Shown here piece by piece: positions 36,206 to 50,039 of a stretch of DNA of 64,000 bases. How positions within the stretch are numbered: position 1 is the stretch's first letter; each line of letters opens with the position of its first letter. Location: contig CM060312.1 of NCBI GenBank assembly GCA_030674185.1, positions 58,042,902 to 58,106,901 of the forward strand, read 5' to 3'. This DNA comes from Monoplex corrugatus (Eukaryota > Mollusca > Gastropoda > Littorinimorpha > Ranellidae). Under the pieces are notes generated by a model, which saw only the letters and a list, made by a program, of their open reading frames with translations, was not told the origin of the DNA and did not search any database. Both the position numbers and the translations under genes were made by a program.

Positions 36206-37347
36206 AAGATCCCTTAAGTCAAGTCAGTGGCAGGCTTATTACTAACTGAAATAGGCCCTTCACCAGTCTTTACATGGAGGCCGTCAGCAAGAGACAAGCC
36301 CTTCTTCTAGTCTATGCGTTGAGGCCGTCAAGAAGAGGCTTAATGCTCCACAGTTCTCTATCCTGCGCTTTCCCTCTGACTGTCTCCAGGTAAGGCTCAC
36401 CCTGCTAGTATCTGCTGAGAGATCTCTTTGCAAGATGTTTCTCGACTGGCCTGCCTTTCTGTTCCCTCGGGGGGGGGGGGGGGGGGGGGTCCATATCAGG
36501 GCCTGTCTTGTGATATTTGACACAGGTTTACGTAAAGTTGGTAGGCTTATGGAAACCTGAAAACACCCAGCATGCAAGCGACGACAAGTTTGAAAAGGAA
36601 GGCTTTTAGTAGATAACTCCTACCGATGGAAAATGAACTGTTGTGGTTATTTTCTTGCCGTCGCCTTCGTGTGAGTCATGTTTTTACTGGTAGTCACATT
36701 TTATGTGAAGGGTAAGTCAAGGAAGGGGGAAACGACGTACGTATGGTTGTCCATTGTCCTCGTGTGCCTCTCTCTCTTCTCATCTGTCTTTGTCTCGGCT
36801 CCTCCCTCCCTCTATCTCTCTCTCTGTCTGTCTGTCTGTCTCTGTCTCTCTCTCTCTCTGTCTCTCCCTCCTCTCTCTTGTCTGTCTGTCTGTCTCTGTC
36901 TCTCCCTCCTCTCTCTCTTTTCCTTTCTCCTCTCTGTCTCTCTCTCTCCTCTCTCTCTCTCTCTCCTTCGCACTCTGTTCATCCCCTTCCCTCTTTTTGT
37001 CATTAAAACACTTACAACAACACAACTGTCACCCCTCAGAAGTGCTACAATTTCTTTTACTGTTTTTAGTCTGCAGGAAGGCATTATCACAACATCATTG
37101 TAAAGTAAAGGAAATGGGCCTAGAAAATAAAAGGAATCTGGGCTGTCTGGACGTGGAGTGTGTGTGTGCGTGCGTGCGTGTGTGTGTGGTGCGTGCGTGT
37201 GTGTGCACGCGCGCGCACAAGCATGCTTGCTTTTATGCTAGTACACAGAAGGGGTAAGGATAATGGGTAATATGAAAACATTTTCAAAGCAGTTGCAACC
37301 CAAAGCCATTGCTTTGCCATGTCCCTCAAGATGGAGTTAATGCATTA
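36206..37347 (+). other. Intron 7: unique sequence, G run, CT-rich tract
   Basis: A 21-base G run at 36469-36489 and CTGT/CT-rich sequence at 36765-36970. A short repeated phrase, GAGGCCGTCARSAAGAG, occurs at about 36277 and 36321. No gene is recognised. Confidence 0.55.
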
Positions 37348-37538
37348 TTAACCCCTTGACTCCTAGCACCCTATCCACCACCTGCAAAAACTTAACCCTT
37401 GACTCCCTCACCCTGTCCACCAGTTTCTGCAGGAAACTGGTGGATAGGGTGAGGGAGTGAAAGGATTGAGTTTTTGCTTTGCTAGCATGGTTGACAATAC
37501 AGGATGCTGGTGGACAGGGTGCGGGAGTCAAAGGGCTA
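37348..37538. mobile_element. Fold-back TTAA element, full-length short copy (~191 bp)
   Basis: The element has four arms of about 35 bp in alternating orientation: TTAACCCCTTGACTCC with CACCCTATCCACCA; TTAACCCTTGACTCCCTCAC; then the complement GGTGGATAGGGTGAGGGAGT; and GGTGGACAGGGTGCGGGAGT ending CAAAGGGCTAA. The spacer TTGCTTTGCTAGCATGGTTG separates arms 3 and 4. There is no coding capacity. Confidence 0.85.
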
Positions 37539-37944
37539 AATTAAACTGAAAACAACAACAACAGCACTAGTAGTAACCTCAGTATATTCTTAATGACAAA
37601 GACAGTATCTTGAATTGGGAGGGGAGAAATGAGCGAGAGATTAATGAGAGAGAATGGACGAGTGAGTGAGTGAAAGGGGTTTGAAGTCCAATTAAAACTC
37701 CACGACGGTTCCTTATCAGTTCTGGGTAAGTGTGAAGCCGCACATCGTACACTCTCAACAACTGCAGATGGAGAGATGAGATGAAAGGTACCAAAGATAG
37801 CACAGAACAGGGGCTGTAGCCAGTGTAAACTTTGTACCTGCCCTTACTGTACACCCCCTGACCATCGCAAAACAAAATTAAGTGAAAGGGGTTACCGCTT
37901 GTGCCGTGAAAAGTACTGACAGGCTAATTGGAAAAGTGGGCAGC
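37539..37944 (+). other. Intron 7 unique segment
   Basis: No recognised feature. Confidence 0.45.
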
Positions 37945-38520
37945 ACTGAAGATAGACTATAAAGGAAGTTCGCAGATGTAGTGAAATTTCAGGCCATACT
38001 CTTTTTACTAAAGGAAGTTCACATGGTGTAGTGGAATTTCGGGCCATATACTTTTTCCTACAGGAAGTTCACAGGTGTGGTGAAATTTCAGGCCTTACTC
38101 TTTTTACTAAAGGAAGTTCACAGGTGTGGTGAAATTTCAGGCCTTACTCTTTTTACTAAAGGAAGTTCACAGGTATGGTGAAATTTCAGGCCTTACTCTT
38201 TTTACTAAAGGAAGTTAACAGGTGTGGTGAAATTTCAGGCCTTACTCTTTTACTAAAGGAAGTTCACAGGTGTGGTGAAATTTCAGGCCTTACTCTTGTT
38301 ACTAAAGGAAGTTCACAGGTGTGGTGAAATTTCAGGCCTTACTCTTTTTACTAAAGAAGTCACAGTGTGTGAATTTCAGCCTACTCTTGTTACTAAAGAA
38401 GTTCACAGGTTGGTGAAATTCAGGCCTTACTCTTGTTACAAAGAGTTCACAGGTGTGGTAAATTTCAGGGCCCTTACTCTGGTTACTAAAGGAAGTCACC
38501 CTATTGTAAACTCTGTGAGT
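37945..38520. repeat. 49-bp minisatellite, about 11-12 units
   Basis: The unit is AGGAAGTTCACAGGTGTGGT plus GAAATTTCAGGCCTTACTCT and TTTTACTAA. Units near 38350-38460 have many small deletions. Confidence 0.93.
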
Positions 38521-40567
38521 AAAACAGTGTAGTTCGAGGTGTGTAGTGCTGTTTGATGTTAAGATTGGATCGTAAAAAATGTGTATTACTTGTAGTTGGT
38601 TGTTTTGAGAAAAGCGTTTCTGTTGTTGATTTCTTCATGATCGATTAGTGAAAGAATGCGTGTATTGCTTGGTAACCACTTATTGTGGAGAATCAAGTAA
38701 TGTATTTCTTGTTGTTACTACTTTAGTTAAACTTTTAGTACAGATTGAGACAGCCAGTTGTGGAGAATAGTCCAGTTGTTGTGGAGGACAGTGTGGCATA
38801 TGTCTTAATATGTGTGGTATGGCTAATGAACAGGTTGAATGAAATCTTATATAATTTACATGTTTTGTATTGCTTAATAATCAGTTTTCTTTGGTGGTTG
38901 GGGGGGGGGGGGGGGTTAGTGGATCCTGCCAAGTTCACATTTCACCTTTGCATGCGGCCGCAGCAGGGTATTTAGCACACCTTGAATTGTAGCATCAGTG
39001 CAGCAATATGATAATCTCCTTTCTTGTTGCAAGGGTAACACGGTCTGGTAGCCTATCTTGTCCTCTTTTGACCTTTCTGCCTGCTTCCCATTTGGCTGTA
39101 TCCCTGTGGGTGGTTGAAGGACATAGCAAGCTGCAGCCAGATTTGGCCTCCAACCCACCTGTGATTTTCATCATTTGCACTGTGCACATGTCCAGGGCCA
39201 GTTAACAGACTGCTGGTAGTGTTGGTGGATTCTAAGGAAGTGTTTAACAACTCTCCTGTTATTCGTGGTGTACTGACAGTGACGTATGTGTGGGGTTTGT
39301 CACATCAGTCTGCAAAGTCCTGTCAGGTCAAATCGTTGGAAGTCGTCATTGAATGTTGTTTGTTTCATTAATTCCTTGGATTCTGTTTGTTCGACTGCCC
39401 AGATTGTTGGTGATATCTTGGTTTTGATTAGGCTTTGATGAATCATAATTGTGCTTAAGGGCTGATCAAAGTTACGACGGATTTGATGGAATTAGTCGTT
39501 GGGTTCGTTAGTGAATAAGTGAATCATTGGCTGGTTGTGTCATACCTTTGATTTGACCTGTTCTCTTGTCATGTTCTCTTGTATTTGTTCTATCATTCTG
39601 TGTTATATTGTATTTCATTTTGATCTTCCTTTATTTTACGTCATTGTTGTTTTGGTTTGTTTGAAATCTTTTTGTTTGTTGAAATCTTTTGTTGTTGTTG
39701 TTGATAAGTGTCTCCAGATGATGACACGCTGTTATTAAGTTTTATGCTGTTGATTTTATGTGGACTGAATATGCGAATCTAGGGCTGTCCATTGGCTTTC
39801 CATTCTTCACCACGTAAAAGAATATTCAGCAAGAAATGAAATTAGCATCCATTCTGTCGGTCCGTTCTTTCTACAAGAAAGGAAATTAGCGTTCATTCTG
39901 TTTACCCGTTGATGATGCCATTGACTATTTTAGCTTCTATATTTCTGATGTCCTAGTTGACCAGAGGTGTGTGTTTGATGGCCCAAGATTATACGCATTA
40001 GTTCTACCATGGGCTGGATGTAGATTGGCGACATCGTGAATAGAGGCAAGACGTCAGGGCCAATGTTGATTGATTGAGTGTGTTACGGATGAGATATCAT
40101 ACATGCTGAATCCTGATTGAACACATACGGGTGACGATCCGGCATTGGCAGCAACGATCTGGGTTACCCTTGAAGATCATTCGATTTAAAAGTATATTTC
40201 CGTTGTGACAGGGACTGCACAATACGCGTAAAATACAAAATGCATTCACTACTGACGGACAGAATGCTGTACAATAGTATGAAGACAGAAACGTCCACAC
40301 ACACTATGAAGACCGTGTCCAGGTCTGTGCCCTCTCCTGTGGCCAGTTCTCTGCTGCGTCAGTATATATTCTGCTACCTGCCTACAGGTTGGTTCTGCTT
40401 CTGATTACTAATGTCTCATAGAACAGATGAAATGAGAAGAGAGAGAGAGAGAGAGAAGAGGTGGTGGTGTCGGACAAAGAAGACAGAGAGATGGTGTATG
40501 TGTTTTGTGTGTGTGTGTGTGTGGGTGGGTGGGTGGGTGTGAATGAGTGAATGAGAGAGGAGTGTGT

Positions 40568-40602
<35 letters not shown>

Positions 40603-42399
40603 CGTGAGTGTGAGCGAGCAAGCAAGAGAAAAAGGGAGTGGAATGGACATAAGGGAAGAGGAAGGAACTCATCAACAGTATCAAAAAGAGGGGGACAGTT
40701 TGTAGTGGGGCACTGGTGAAAACGGGAAGCGAAGTTGATTATAAACTGAACAGCTTTTCACTATACCTTATTAGACAGTGGTTACGCAGATAGTCAAAAC
40801 AGATCGTAGACCCCATAGCCTTTGGCTAGAGCAAGCAGGAAAACAAAAAGATGCCCCTTAACTTTTGACATTTTATAAGTTAATCAATTCAGTGAGTACG
40901 TAAATCCGCCATAAACTTCCACCTACACCTGGCCGCCATTTCCACATCCTCTCAAGATTGCTGACAAGAGAGAGAGGGTTAAAATCGTTAAAATCCAGTC
41001 TGGCATGGGCGGCCTTCACTGATAGATAGCTGGCAGCCGTCTAGGGCATGACAGGTAACATTAGGTACAGGTGAGCACCTGGCATAGGTCCAGCCGTCCG
41101 GAATGCAAGAAGAGCCTTTCATAGTCTGCATCACCTCATTTCCATCCCCCACCCCCCGACAATTCTGCGCCACAGGGAATCCTGAGTTTTGATCCCCCCC
41201 CCCCCTTATTCAATTTCCATCTCCTTCCACCCCGTATTTCAGCTTCCTGCACTGTATCATCTCTAAGGGATAGACTTGCAAGTGCTACCTAGAGATACTT
41301 ATGTATAGTATAATCTGATTGCCAATGTTCTTTATGGTGTCTTAGTGTAACTGTTCAGTAACTTTGTTTCACATTTGGAGTCTGGGTTCCTCCCTCTAGA
41401 ATCATTTTCATGAAAGACATAAGATCTTTTAGAGCCTAGCGGTGTTCCCTTAAATTATTATATTGATGAGAATCTCGGATCTTTGCGTCGTAGCATTTCC
41501 CTATTCAGATCTTCTATCTACAAAGACATTTTTCTAAAACTGACCATCTTCTGTTGTGTGTTGATGAAATTTCTGTTTTCTACTAAGGGAAAATGCATAA
41601 GATCTAGTTTGTATTCGATAGAAATCTTGTAACCTTAACTAAATGAGTGAAGAGATTTCTGTTTGACTCCAACTGTATTAATTAGATTTTCTGAGGAGGA
41701 CATTCGGATCGAACTAAGATGTTTGTATGTCAACAAAGATTTTCAGCTATGTGTGTATAGATATTTGACACTTTTGGTGGAACGGATTGCTGCGATTGGA
41801 AATCTTGGTTGTGTATAAACTTAGGTGGATCACAACTACAGGAAATGTGAAGGAGTTTTAGTGAATATTTCTTGGCTGCTTATGGATTCATTTTAACCAG
41901 ATGTGTTTTTAACATTTAGCTTGATACACGATCTTGATCAAATCTGATTTAAGGCTAGAGGGTGCTTTTTTTATTTTAAGTAGTTACAGAACGAAGTGAA
42001 GGGAAGGGGAGACTGTTAGTATGGCGTGGCCATTTTGTTATCTTTGATCTGCCCGCGTTTAAAGATCCGCCTTTTGCATGTGCTTAATTATTTCAGTTTT
42101 AATTACATCACCATCTGATCACTGGTTAAATGTTACCTCTGTGCCTGCCTCTATTCCCTCCCCGCCGATTCGCCCTACCTCCCTCCCTCCCTACCTCCCT
42201 CCCTCTCTGTCTCTCTCTCTCCTCGTGAGGATTCAAGGCCTGAAATAGTGAATCATCCCAATCCCCCCCACCCTCTTGCTCTCTCTTATTGAACTTGTGT
42301 GTGATTCCTCCCCCCCCCCCCCACCTCCCCCGCCCACTCCTGTCACTATGCTTTACCGCCACAACCGATTCGCTCCTCCATTTTGGGAAGGAACTTCTC
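38521..42399 (+). other. Intron 7: mostly unrecognised
   Basis: G run at 38899-38916; GA-rich and (GT)n at 40435-40600; C runs at 41193-41204 and 42308-42322; CT-rich at 42178-42220. A duplicated phrase GAAATTAGCRTYCATTCTGT lies near 39838 and 39882. No gene or transposon domain was recognised. Confidence 0.55.
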
Positions 42400-42550
42400 T
42401 TAACCTTTGACTCCCGCATCCTATGCAACAAGCGCAGCTGCGGGAAGCTGGTGGATAGAGTGAGGGAGTCAGAGGGTTAAATATTTGCTTTGCTAGCATG
42501 ATTGACAATGCGGGATGCGGGTGGACAGGGTGCTGGAGTCAGAGGGTTAA
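42400..42550. mobile_element. Fold-back TTAA element, ~150 bp copy
   Basis: It starts TTAACCTTTGACTCCCGCAT and ends GGAGTCAGAGGGTTAA. The right half carries GAAGCTGGTGGATAGAGTGA, the spacer TTGCTTTGCTAGCATGATTG and GGTGGACAGGGTGCTGGAGT. One left arm is shorter than in the 37348 copy. Confidence 0.83.
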
Positions 42551-44295
<1,745 letters not shown>

Positions 44296-44299
44296 CAGT

Positions 44300-44358
<59 letters not shown>

Positions 44359-44585
44359 TGTGTTGTGTGTGTGTGTGTGTGTGCATCTGTGTGTGTTTGT
44401 GTTCTGTCTGTATCTGTATGTGTATCTGTGTGTGTGTCTGTGTGTGTGTGTGCATCTGTGTTTGTGTATGTGTATTGCTGTTAATCCAAAGATCAAAGCA
44501 AGCATGTGTTAAATAGTATCACAGTATGAGTTTTGTGTGTGTGTGGTGTGTGTGTGTGTGTGTGGTGTGTGTGTGTGTGTGTGTC
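44300..44585. repeat. (GT)n cluster
   Basis: (GT)n at 44300-44380 and 44535-44585 with TCTGTGTGTG variants between. Confidence 0.93.
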
Positions 44586-44674
44586 CAAGCATAATGTACA
44601 TGAATGAGCTAATGTTGATATTTGGTCACGTGTTCTTTACAGACATAGTGGACGGCTTAATATAAACTTGAACT

Positions 44675-45544
44675 CTGGAAAAGACAAATTTGAGTCATGT
44701 TGTTTATTTTCTAAAGACTCAAATTTGTGTCATGTTGTTTATTTTATTTTCTAAAGACTCAAATTTGTGTCATGTTGTTTTTCTAAAGACCCAAATTCGT
44801 GTCATGTTGTTTGTTTTCTAAAGACTTACATTTGTGTCATGTTTGTTTTCTAAAGACTTACATTTGTGTCATGTTTGTTTTCTAAAGACTCAAATTTGTG
44901 TCACATTGTTTGTTTTCTAAAGACTTGAATTTGTGTCATGTCTGTTTTTTGAAGACTTAGATCTATGTTATGTTGTTTTCTAGATACTTAAAGTTGTGTC
45001 ATGTTGTTTCTTTTCTAAGACTTCAATTTGTGTCATGTTTTTTTTCTAAAGACGTAAAATTTGTGTCATGTTGTTTTTTCAAAGACGTAAAATTTGTCAT
45101 GTTTGTTTTCTAAAGACTTAAATTTGTGCCATGTTGTTTGTTTTCTAAAGGCATAAATTGTCATTTTTGTTTGTTTTCTAAAGACTGAAATTTGTGTCAT
45201 GTTTGTTTTCTGAAGACTTAAAACATAAATTTGTGTCATGTTTGTTTTCTAAAGACTTAAATTTGTTTTCTAAAGACTTAAATTTGTGTCGTGTTGTTTG
45301 TTTTCTAAAGACTTAAATCTGTGTCATGTTATTTGTTTTCTAATGACTTAAATTTGTGTCTTGTTTGTTTGTTTTCTGAAGACTTAAAATTTGTGTCATG
45401 TTGTTTTCTGAAGACTTAAAATTTGTGTCATGTTGTTTTCTAAAGGCTTAAATCTATGTCATGTTGTTTGTTTTATAAAGACTTAAATTTGTGTCATGTT
45501 TGTTTTCTGAAGACTCAGATTGGTGTCATGTTGTTTGTTTTCAG
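44675..45544 (+). repeat. ~34-bp minisatellite, about 25 units, ending in the exon 8 acceptor
   Basis: The unit is TTTGTGTCATGTTGTTTGTT plus TTCTAAAGACTTAAA. The last unit is TTGGTGTCATGTTGTTTGTT followed by TTCAG, which is the polypyrimidine tract and AG of exon 8. So the intron's final 33 bp are one array unit, and each unit offers a similar T-rich tract followed by TTCTAAAG. Confidence 0.92.
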
Positions 45545-45709
45545 GCACCAGCCCGTTTGACATGACGGCCTCAGTGAAGAGTCCTTCAGGACTGACAGAG
45601 CTGTGCGACGTGGCCAGTCTAGATGACAACCACTACAGCATCAAGTTCGTGCCCAAAGAAATGGGCGTCCACACCGTCAGTGTTAAGCACAGAGACATGC
45701 ACATTCCTG
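45545..45709 (+). CDS. Filamin exon 8: body of repeat 20
   Basis: The acceptor is TTGTTTTCAG before 45545 and the donor is ATTCCTG|GTCAGT after 45709; both ends are phase 1. It encodes GTSPFDMTASVKSPSGLTEL, CDVASLDDNHYSIKFVPKEM, then GVHTVSVKHRDMHIPG. It matches human repeat 20 (DMTAQVTSPSG, FVPAEMGTHTVSVKY). The preceding intron is 20,837 bp, yet the splice joins directly in register (LSLKIPG to TSPFDMTA), so no exon seems to be missing. Its 3' end and donor recur twice downstream. Confidence 0.96.
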
Positions 45710-45734
45710 GTCAGTATGATCGATCATCTTTAGG

Positions 45735-45888
45735 TGTGGTGTGGTGTGTGTGTGTGTGTGGGGGGGGGGTTGTGATGGTGTGTGGTGGTGGTGGTGTAGT
45801 GTGTGTGTGTGTGTACATGAAGACCATCAGTTTTAAGCACAGACATGTACATTGCTGGTCAGTTTGTTGTTGACTGTGTGTGTGTGTA

Positions 45889-45920
<32 letters not shown>

Positions 45921-45960
45921 CGTGTGTGTGCGTGTATGTGTGTGTGTGTGTGTGTGCGCG
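45735..45960. repeat. (GT)n / G-rich tract with an exon 8 end copy
   Basis: (GT)n with a nine-base G run (45761-45769) and GGTGGTGGTG. Embedded at 45813-45866 is a copy of the exon 8 end (CCATCAGTTTTAAGCACAGA, then GCTGGTCAGTTTG), and another follows at 45961-46015. Confidence 0.85.
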
Positions 45961-46015
45961 CATGCAACATCATTGTTAAGCACAGGCACACACATTGTGG
46001 GTCAGTATGGTCGTT
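45813..46015 (+). pseudogene. Two partial copies of the exon 8 3' end and donor
   Basis: The true end is CCGTCAGTGTTAAGCACAGA, GACATGCACATTCCTG|GTCAGTATG. Copy 1 (45821-45866) reads CATCAGTTTTAAGCACAGAC, ATGTACATTGCTG|GTCAGTTTG. Copy 2 (45968-46010) reads CATCATTGTTAAGCACAGGC, ACACACATTGTGG|GTCAGTATG. Each is separated by (GT)n. They retain the donor but have no acceptor of their own, so they are pseudo-exon ends. Use of copy 1 would lengthen exon 8 by 148 nt and change the phase. Confidence 0.8.
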
Positions 46016-46425
46016 TGATTTTGGGACAAACTGTCTTGTCATTGTATACCAAGCAACCAAAATATTTTGTGACAAACTATGATGTCGCTGTATGTAAAGC
46101 AACCAGAATATTTTGGGACAAACTGTCTTGTCATTGTATGTCAAACAACCAAAATATTTTGGGATTAACTGTCTTAACACTGTATATCAAGCAACCAGAA
46201 TATTTCGGGACAAACTATTATGTCACTATATCAAGTAACCAGAATATTTTGGGACAAACTGTCTTGTCACTGTATATCAAGCAACCAGAATATTTTGGGA
46301 CAAACTATCATGCCACTTTATCAAGCAACCAAAATGTTTTGGGACTAACTATAATGTCACTGTATATCAAGCAACCAAAATGTTTTGGGACTAACTATCT
46401 CGTCTCTGTATATCTATAAACATTT
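46010..46425. repeat. ~45-bp minisatellite, about 9 units
   Basis: The unit is CAAGCAACCAGAATATTTTG plus GGACAAACTGTCTTGTCACT and GTATAT. It begins right after the second exon 8 end copy. Confidence 0.92.
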
Positions 46426-47354
<929 letters not shown>

Positions 47355-47456
47355 GCAGTCCCTTCCAGTTCACAGTGGGCCCCATCTCTGGTGGTGGCTC
47401 TCACAAGGTGCATGCCGCTGGTCCTGGCCTGGAGAGAGGAGAGGTGAACCAGCCCT
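47355..47456 (+). CDS. Filamin exon 9: end of repeat 20, start of repeat 21
   Basis: The acceptor is TGTCAACAG before 47355 and the donor is CAGCCCT|GTGAGT after 47456; both ends are phase 1. It encodes [20 protein letters not shown], then [14 protein letters not shown]. Human FLNA has [18 protein letters not shown] and GPGLER at the same place. The split codon T|GT yields a cysteine at the join to exon 10 (NQP-C-DFNIY), where humans have alanine-glutamate. Confidence 0.95.
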
Positions 47457-48272
47457 GTGAGTACACACATTAAGTTAGTCCGTAATGTTTGTCCATAGAA
47501 ACTGACAGAAAAATAGTTGACTTTCATCGGGAATCTTTATGTAAAATTTTCACTTTCATCGGGAATCGTCATGTAACATTTTTTTCTACCCTATTGGAAT
47601 TGGCATTCACCAATATCCATAAGAAATTGACAGGAAAAATAGTTGACTTCTATCAGGAATCTTCAGTGCGAAAATTTTTGTACCTTATTGGAATCGGCAT
47701 TCAACAGTTTTTATCAGCTTTGGAAACTGACATCAAAATATTAAGCGTTCTGTCGATCGGTTTCAAAGTGGACAGTGGAGTTTCTATGCTTGTTTCATTC
47801 TGGTGTGCCCCCGCCCCCCTCCCTCAGCCCCCCAGTGCTAACTGTATTTTTGTTTTGTTTTGTTTTGTTCAGAACTTTTGATCACTTCTTGATTCACATT
47901 CCGACATACTTATATAAGTTTTCTTTTCTTTGTCGAAAAAGTATTGGACAGATTTGTGTGTTCAACAGCTACCAGCATATGAACACCGATTTTTCTTAGC
48001 CTAAACATACAAAGTAGCCTACTTTTTGGCTTAAACATTCTACTTAGGCCCGTAATTTTGTAATGTAGATTATCGATTCTTCTGTGCAATAAGGATATGC
48101 TATGATGTGTAAAGTCTTATGGTTGATCAGTGACGTGTGATACAGGTTACGTTTTGTGAAGTTTTGACATACACATCGTGTGTTTTTATTTTTTTTTATG
48201 GTTTTTGTTGATACATAGATCATGTGTGATGTGGTGAGATTTTCTGATCTGAGACGTGGATGTGTGTTGCAG
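47457..48272 (+). other. Intron 9, with a 126-bp degenerate duplication
   Basis: GAAACTGACAGAAAAATAGT and its relative GAAATTGACAGGAAAAATAG begin copies near 47497 and 47623, each with GGGAATCTT or AGGAATCTT and TATTGGAATYGGCATTCA. The rest is unique. Confidence 0.7.
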
Positions 48273-48410
48273 GTGATTTCAACATCTACACACGGGAGGC
48301 TGGTGCAGGCGCCCTGTCTATTGCTGTGGAAGGTCCATCCAAGGCAGAGATTGAGTTTGAGGACAGGAAGGACGGGTCCTGTGGTGTCACCTACAATATC
48401 AGCGAATCAG
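48273..48410 (+). CDS. Filamin exon 10: core of repeat 21 with the ligand groove
   Basis: The acceptor is TGTGTTGCAG before 48273 and the donor is GAATCAG|GTATAT after 48410; both ends are phase 1. It encodes [40 protein letters not shown] and NISESG. In vertebrates the C strand of repeat 21 ([18 protein letters not shown]) and the D strand form the groove for integrin beta tails, migfilin and other partners. It is almost identical here, so this binding surface is very likely retained. Confidence 0.97.
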
Positions 48411-48460
48411 GTATATAGACTTATGTATTTGTCTCTATCTGTCTATCTGTCTATCTGTCT

Positions 48461-48533
<73 letters not shown>

Positions 48534-49170
48534 GTCTGTCTGTCTGTCTGTCTGGCTCTCTGTCTGGCTCTCTCTCTCTGTCTCCATACATATGTATATA
48601 GTAAAAGATAATGTTGTCATGGCTGCTATTTTAGGAAAATAAACCCCAGTGAACTTGTGCTCAAAACATATTTTCATTAGGATTTGACTAACTTTTGGTA
48701 AAAACATATTTTCATTAGGATTTGACTAACTTTTGGTAAAAACATTTTCATTAGAATTTGACTGTGGGACAGAACAAAGTCAGCTAACCATGTAAGCAAC
48801 AAACCAAATTGGATGAATAAAACAAAATCTGCGAAAAAGTACGTCTATTGGGTTAGTTTGGAAGCATCAAGAAGAGGATGAGTAGTATAATGTAGCAGAC
48901 TGTATTTTACAGTTAACCCTTTGAGTCCTGCACCCTATCCATCAACTGCAAAAACGTAACCCTTTGACTCCTACACCCTGTCCACCAGCTTCTTGCAGGA
49001 AGCTGCTGGAAAGAATGGGGAAGTCAAAGGTTTAAGTTTTTGCTTTGCTAGATTAGTTGACAATGCAGGATGCTGGTGGACAGGGTGCGGTGGTCTAAGA
49101 GTTTTAAAAAGAAGTTGAGTAGCATAATGTGGTTCTGTTGCAAATCACAACTTAAGTATTGTTTTCACAG
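48411..49170 (+). other. Intron 10: (TATC)n, 41-bp triplet, fold-back element
   Basis: (CTAT)n occupies 48462-48533 and continues as CTGT. A ~41-bp unit (AAAACATATTTTCATTAGGA plus TTTGACTAACTTTTGGTA) occurs about three times at 48662-48765. The fold-back element at 48913-49107 is listed separately. Confidence 0.85.
48913..49107. mobile_element. Fold-back TTAA element, full-length short copy (~195 bp)
   Basis: It begins TTAACCCTTTGAGTCCTGCA, then TAACCCTTTGACTCCTACAC, then GCTTCTTGCAGGAAGC as the centre, then the complementary arms with TTGCTTTGCTAGATTAGTTG and GGTGGACAGGGTGCGG. The four-arm layout matches 37348. The right end has decayed (GTCTAAGAGTTTTAA). Confidence 0.85.
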
Positions 49171-49301
49171 GTGAATACTACGTTTCTGTCAAATTCAACG
49201 ATGAGCATATCCCTGAGTCGCCATTCAGAGTTCCAGTCACCCCCAGCATTGGAGACGCTCGTAAGATTTCCATCTCCGCTCTGCAGGAGAAGGGTTTGCA
49301 A
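49171..49301 (+). CDS. Filamin exon 11: end of repeat 21, start of repeat 22
   Basis: The acceptor is TTTTCACAG before 49171 and the donor is TTGCAA|GTGAGT after 49301. It enters at phase 1 and leaves at phase 0, the only phase-0 junction in the window. It encodes [35 protein letters not shown] and SALQEKGLQ. Human reads DYEVSVKFNEEHIPDSPF and GDARRLTV. The last 30 nt recur at 49561. Confidence 0.96.
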
Positions 49302-49369
49302 GTGAGTACCGTGGCAAAATGTGGTCGTGTGTTACAGATAAAAATGTAAGTGGTTCGGTGTATATCGTG

Positions 49370-49516
49370 CGCGTGCATACACGCACATACACACATACAC
49401 ATACACACACATACACGCGCATGCACACATACACATTCACACACAGATACACACACAGAGGCAGACACATGCACACACACTCTCACACACACAAACACGC
49501 ACACACACACACACAC

Positions 49517-49549
<33 letters not shown>

Positions 49550-49560
49550 CACACACACAC
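49370..49560. repeat. (CA)n-rich tract
   Basis: CACACA with GCACACGCACAC variants lies between exon 11 and the copy of its 3' end. Confidence 0.9.
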
Positions 49561-49660
49561 ATCTCCACTCTGCAGAAGAAGAGTTTTCAGGTGATTGACT
49601 TTAACTTTGAGAAAAGGTGGTAGTGTGTGTCATGTTAAAATGTAAGGGGTTGGGCGTATA
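49561..49660 (+). pseudogene. Partial copy of the exon 11 3' end and donor
   Basis: ATCTCCACTCTGCAGAAGAA, GAGTTTTCAG|GTGATTG matches the exon 11 end ATCTCCGCTCTGCAGGAGAA, GGGTTTGCAA|GTGAGTA at 25 of 30 exonic positions, 289 bp downstream. Intron sequence beyond it is copied too (AAAATGTAAGGGGTTGGGCG against AAAATGTAAGTGGTTCGGTG). It has no acceptor of its own. Confidence 0.85.
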
Positions 49661-49689
49661 TCGCACACATAAACACTCACATGTGTGCG

Positions 49690-49730
<41 letters not shown>

Positions 49731-49747
49731 TCACACACAAACATATT

Positions 49748-49831
<84 letters not shown>

Positions 49832-49840
49832 ACACACACA
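49690..49840. repeat. (CA)n microsatellite
   Basis: (CA)n interrupted by TATTCACACACAAACATATT. Confidence 0.95.
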
Positions 49841-50039
49841 CACCTACTTAAGTAAAATCAATAGAAACACGTTTTCATATTTCCATCATCAACCAATCAA
49901 AATCTGTCAAGTTTTTTTTTATTGAGACAGTGAATAGAAGAGTGAGTTAAAAGAAAAGAAATTCTATTAATGTTGATGTAATAAACAGATACAAGCCCTT
50001 ATATTTTTGAAGGAATTTCTTCATGTTCTATAGTACACC

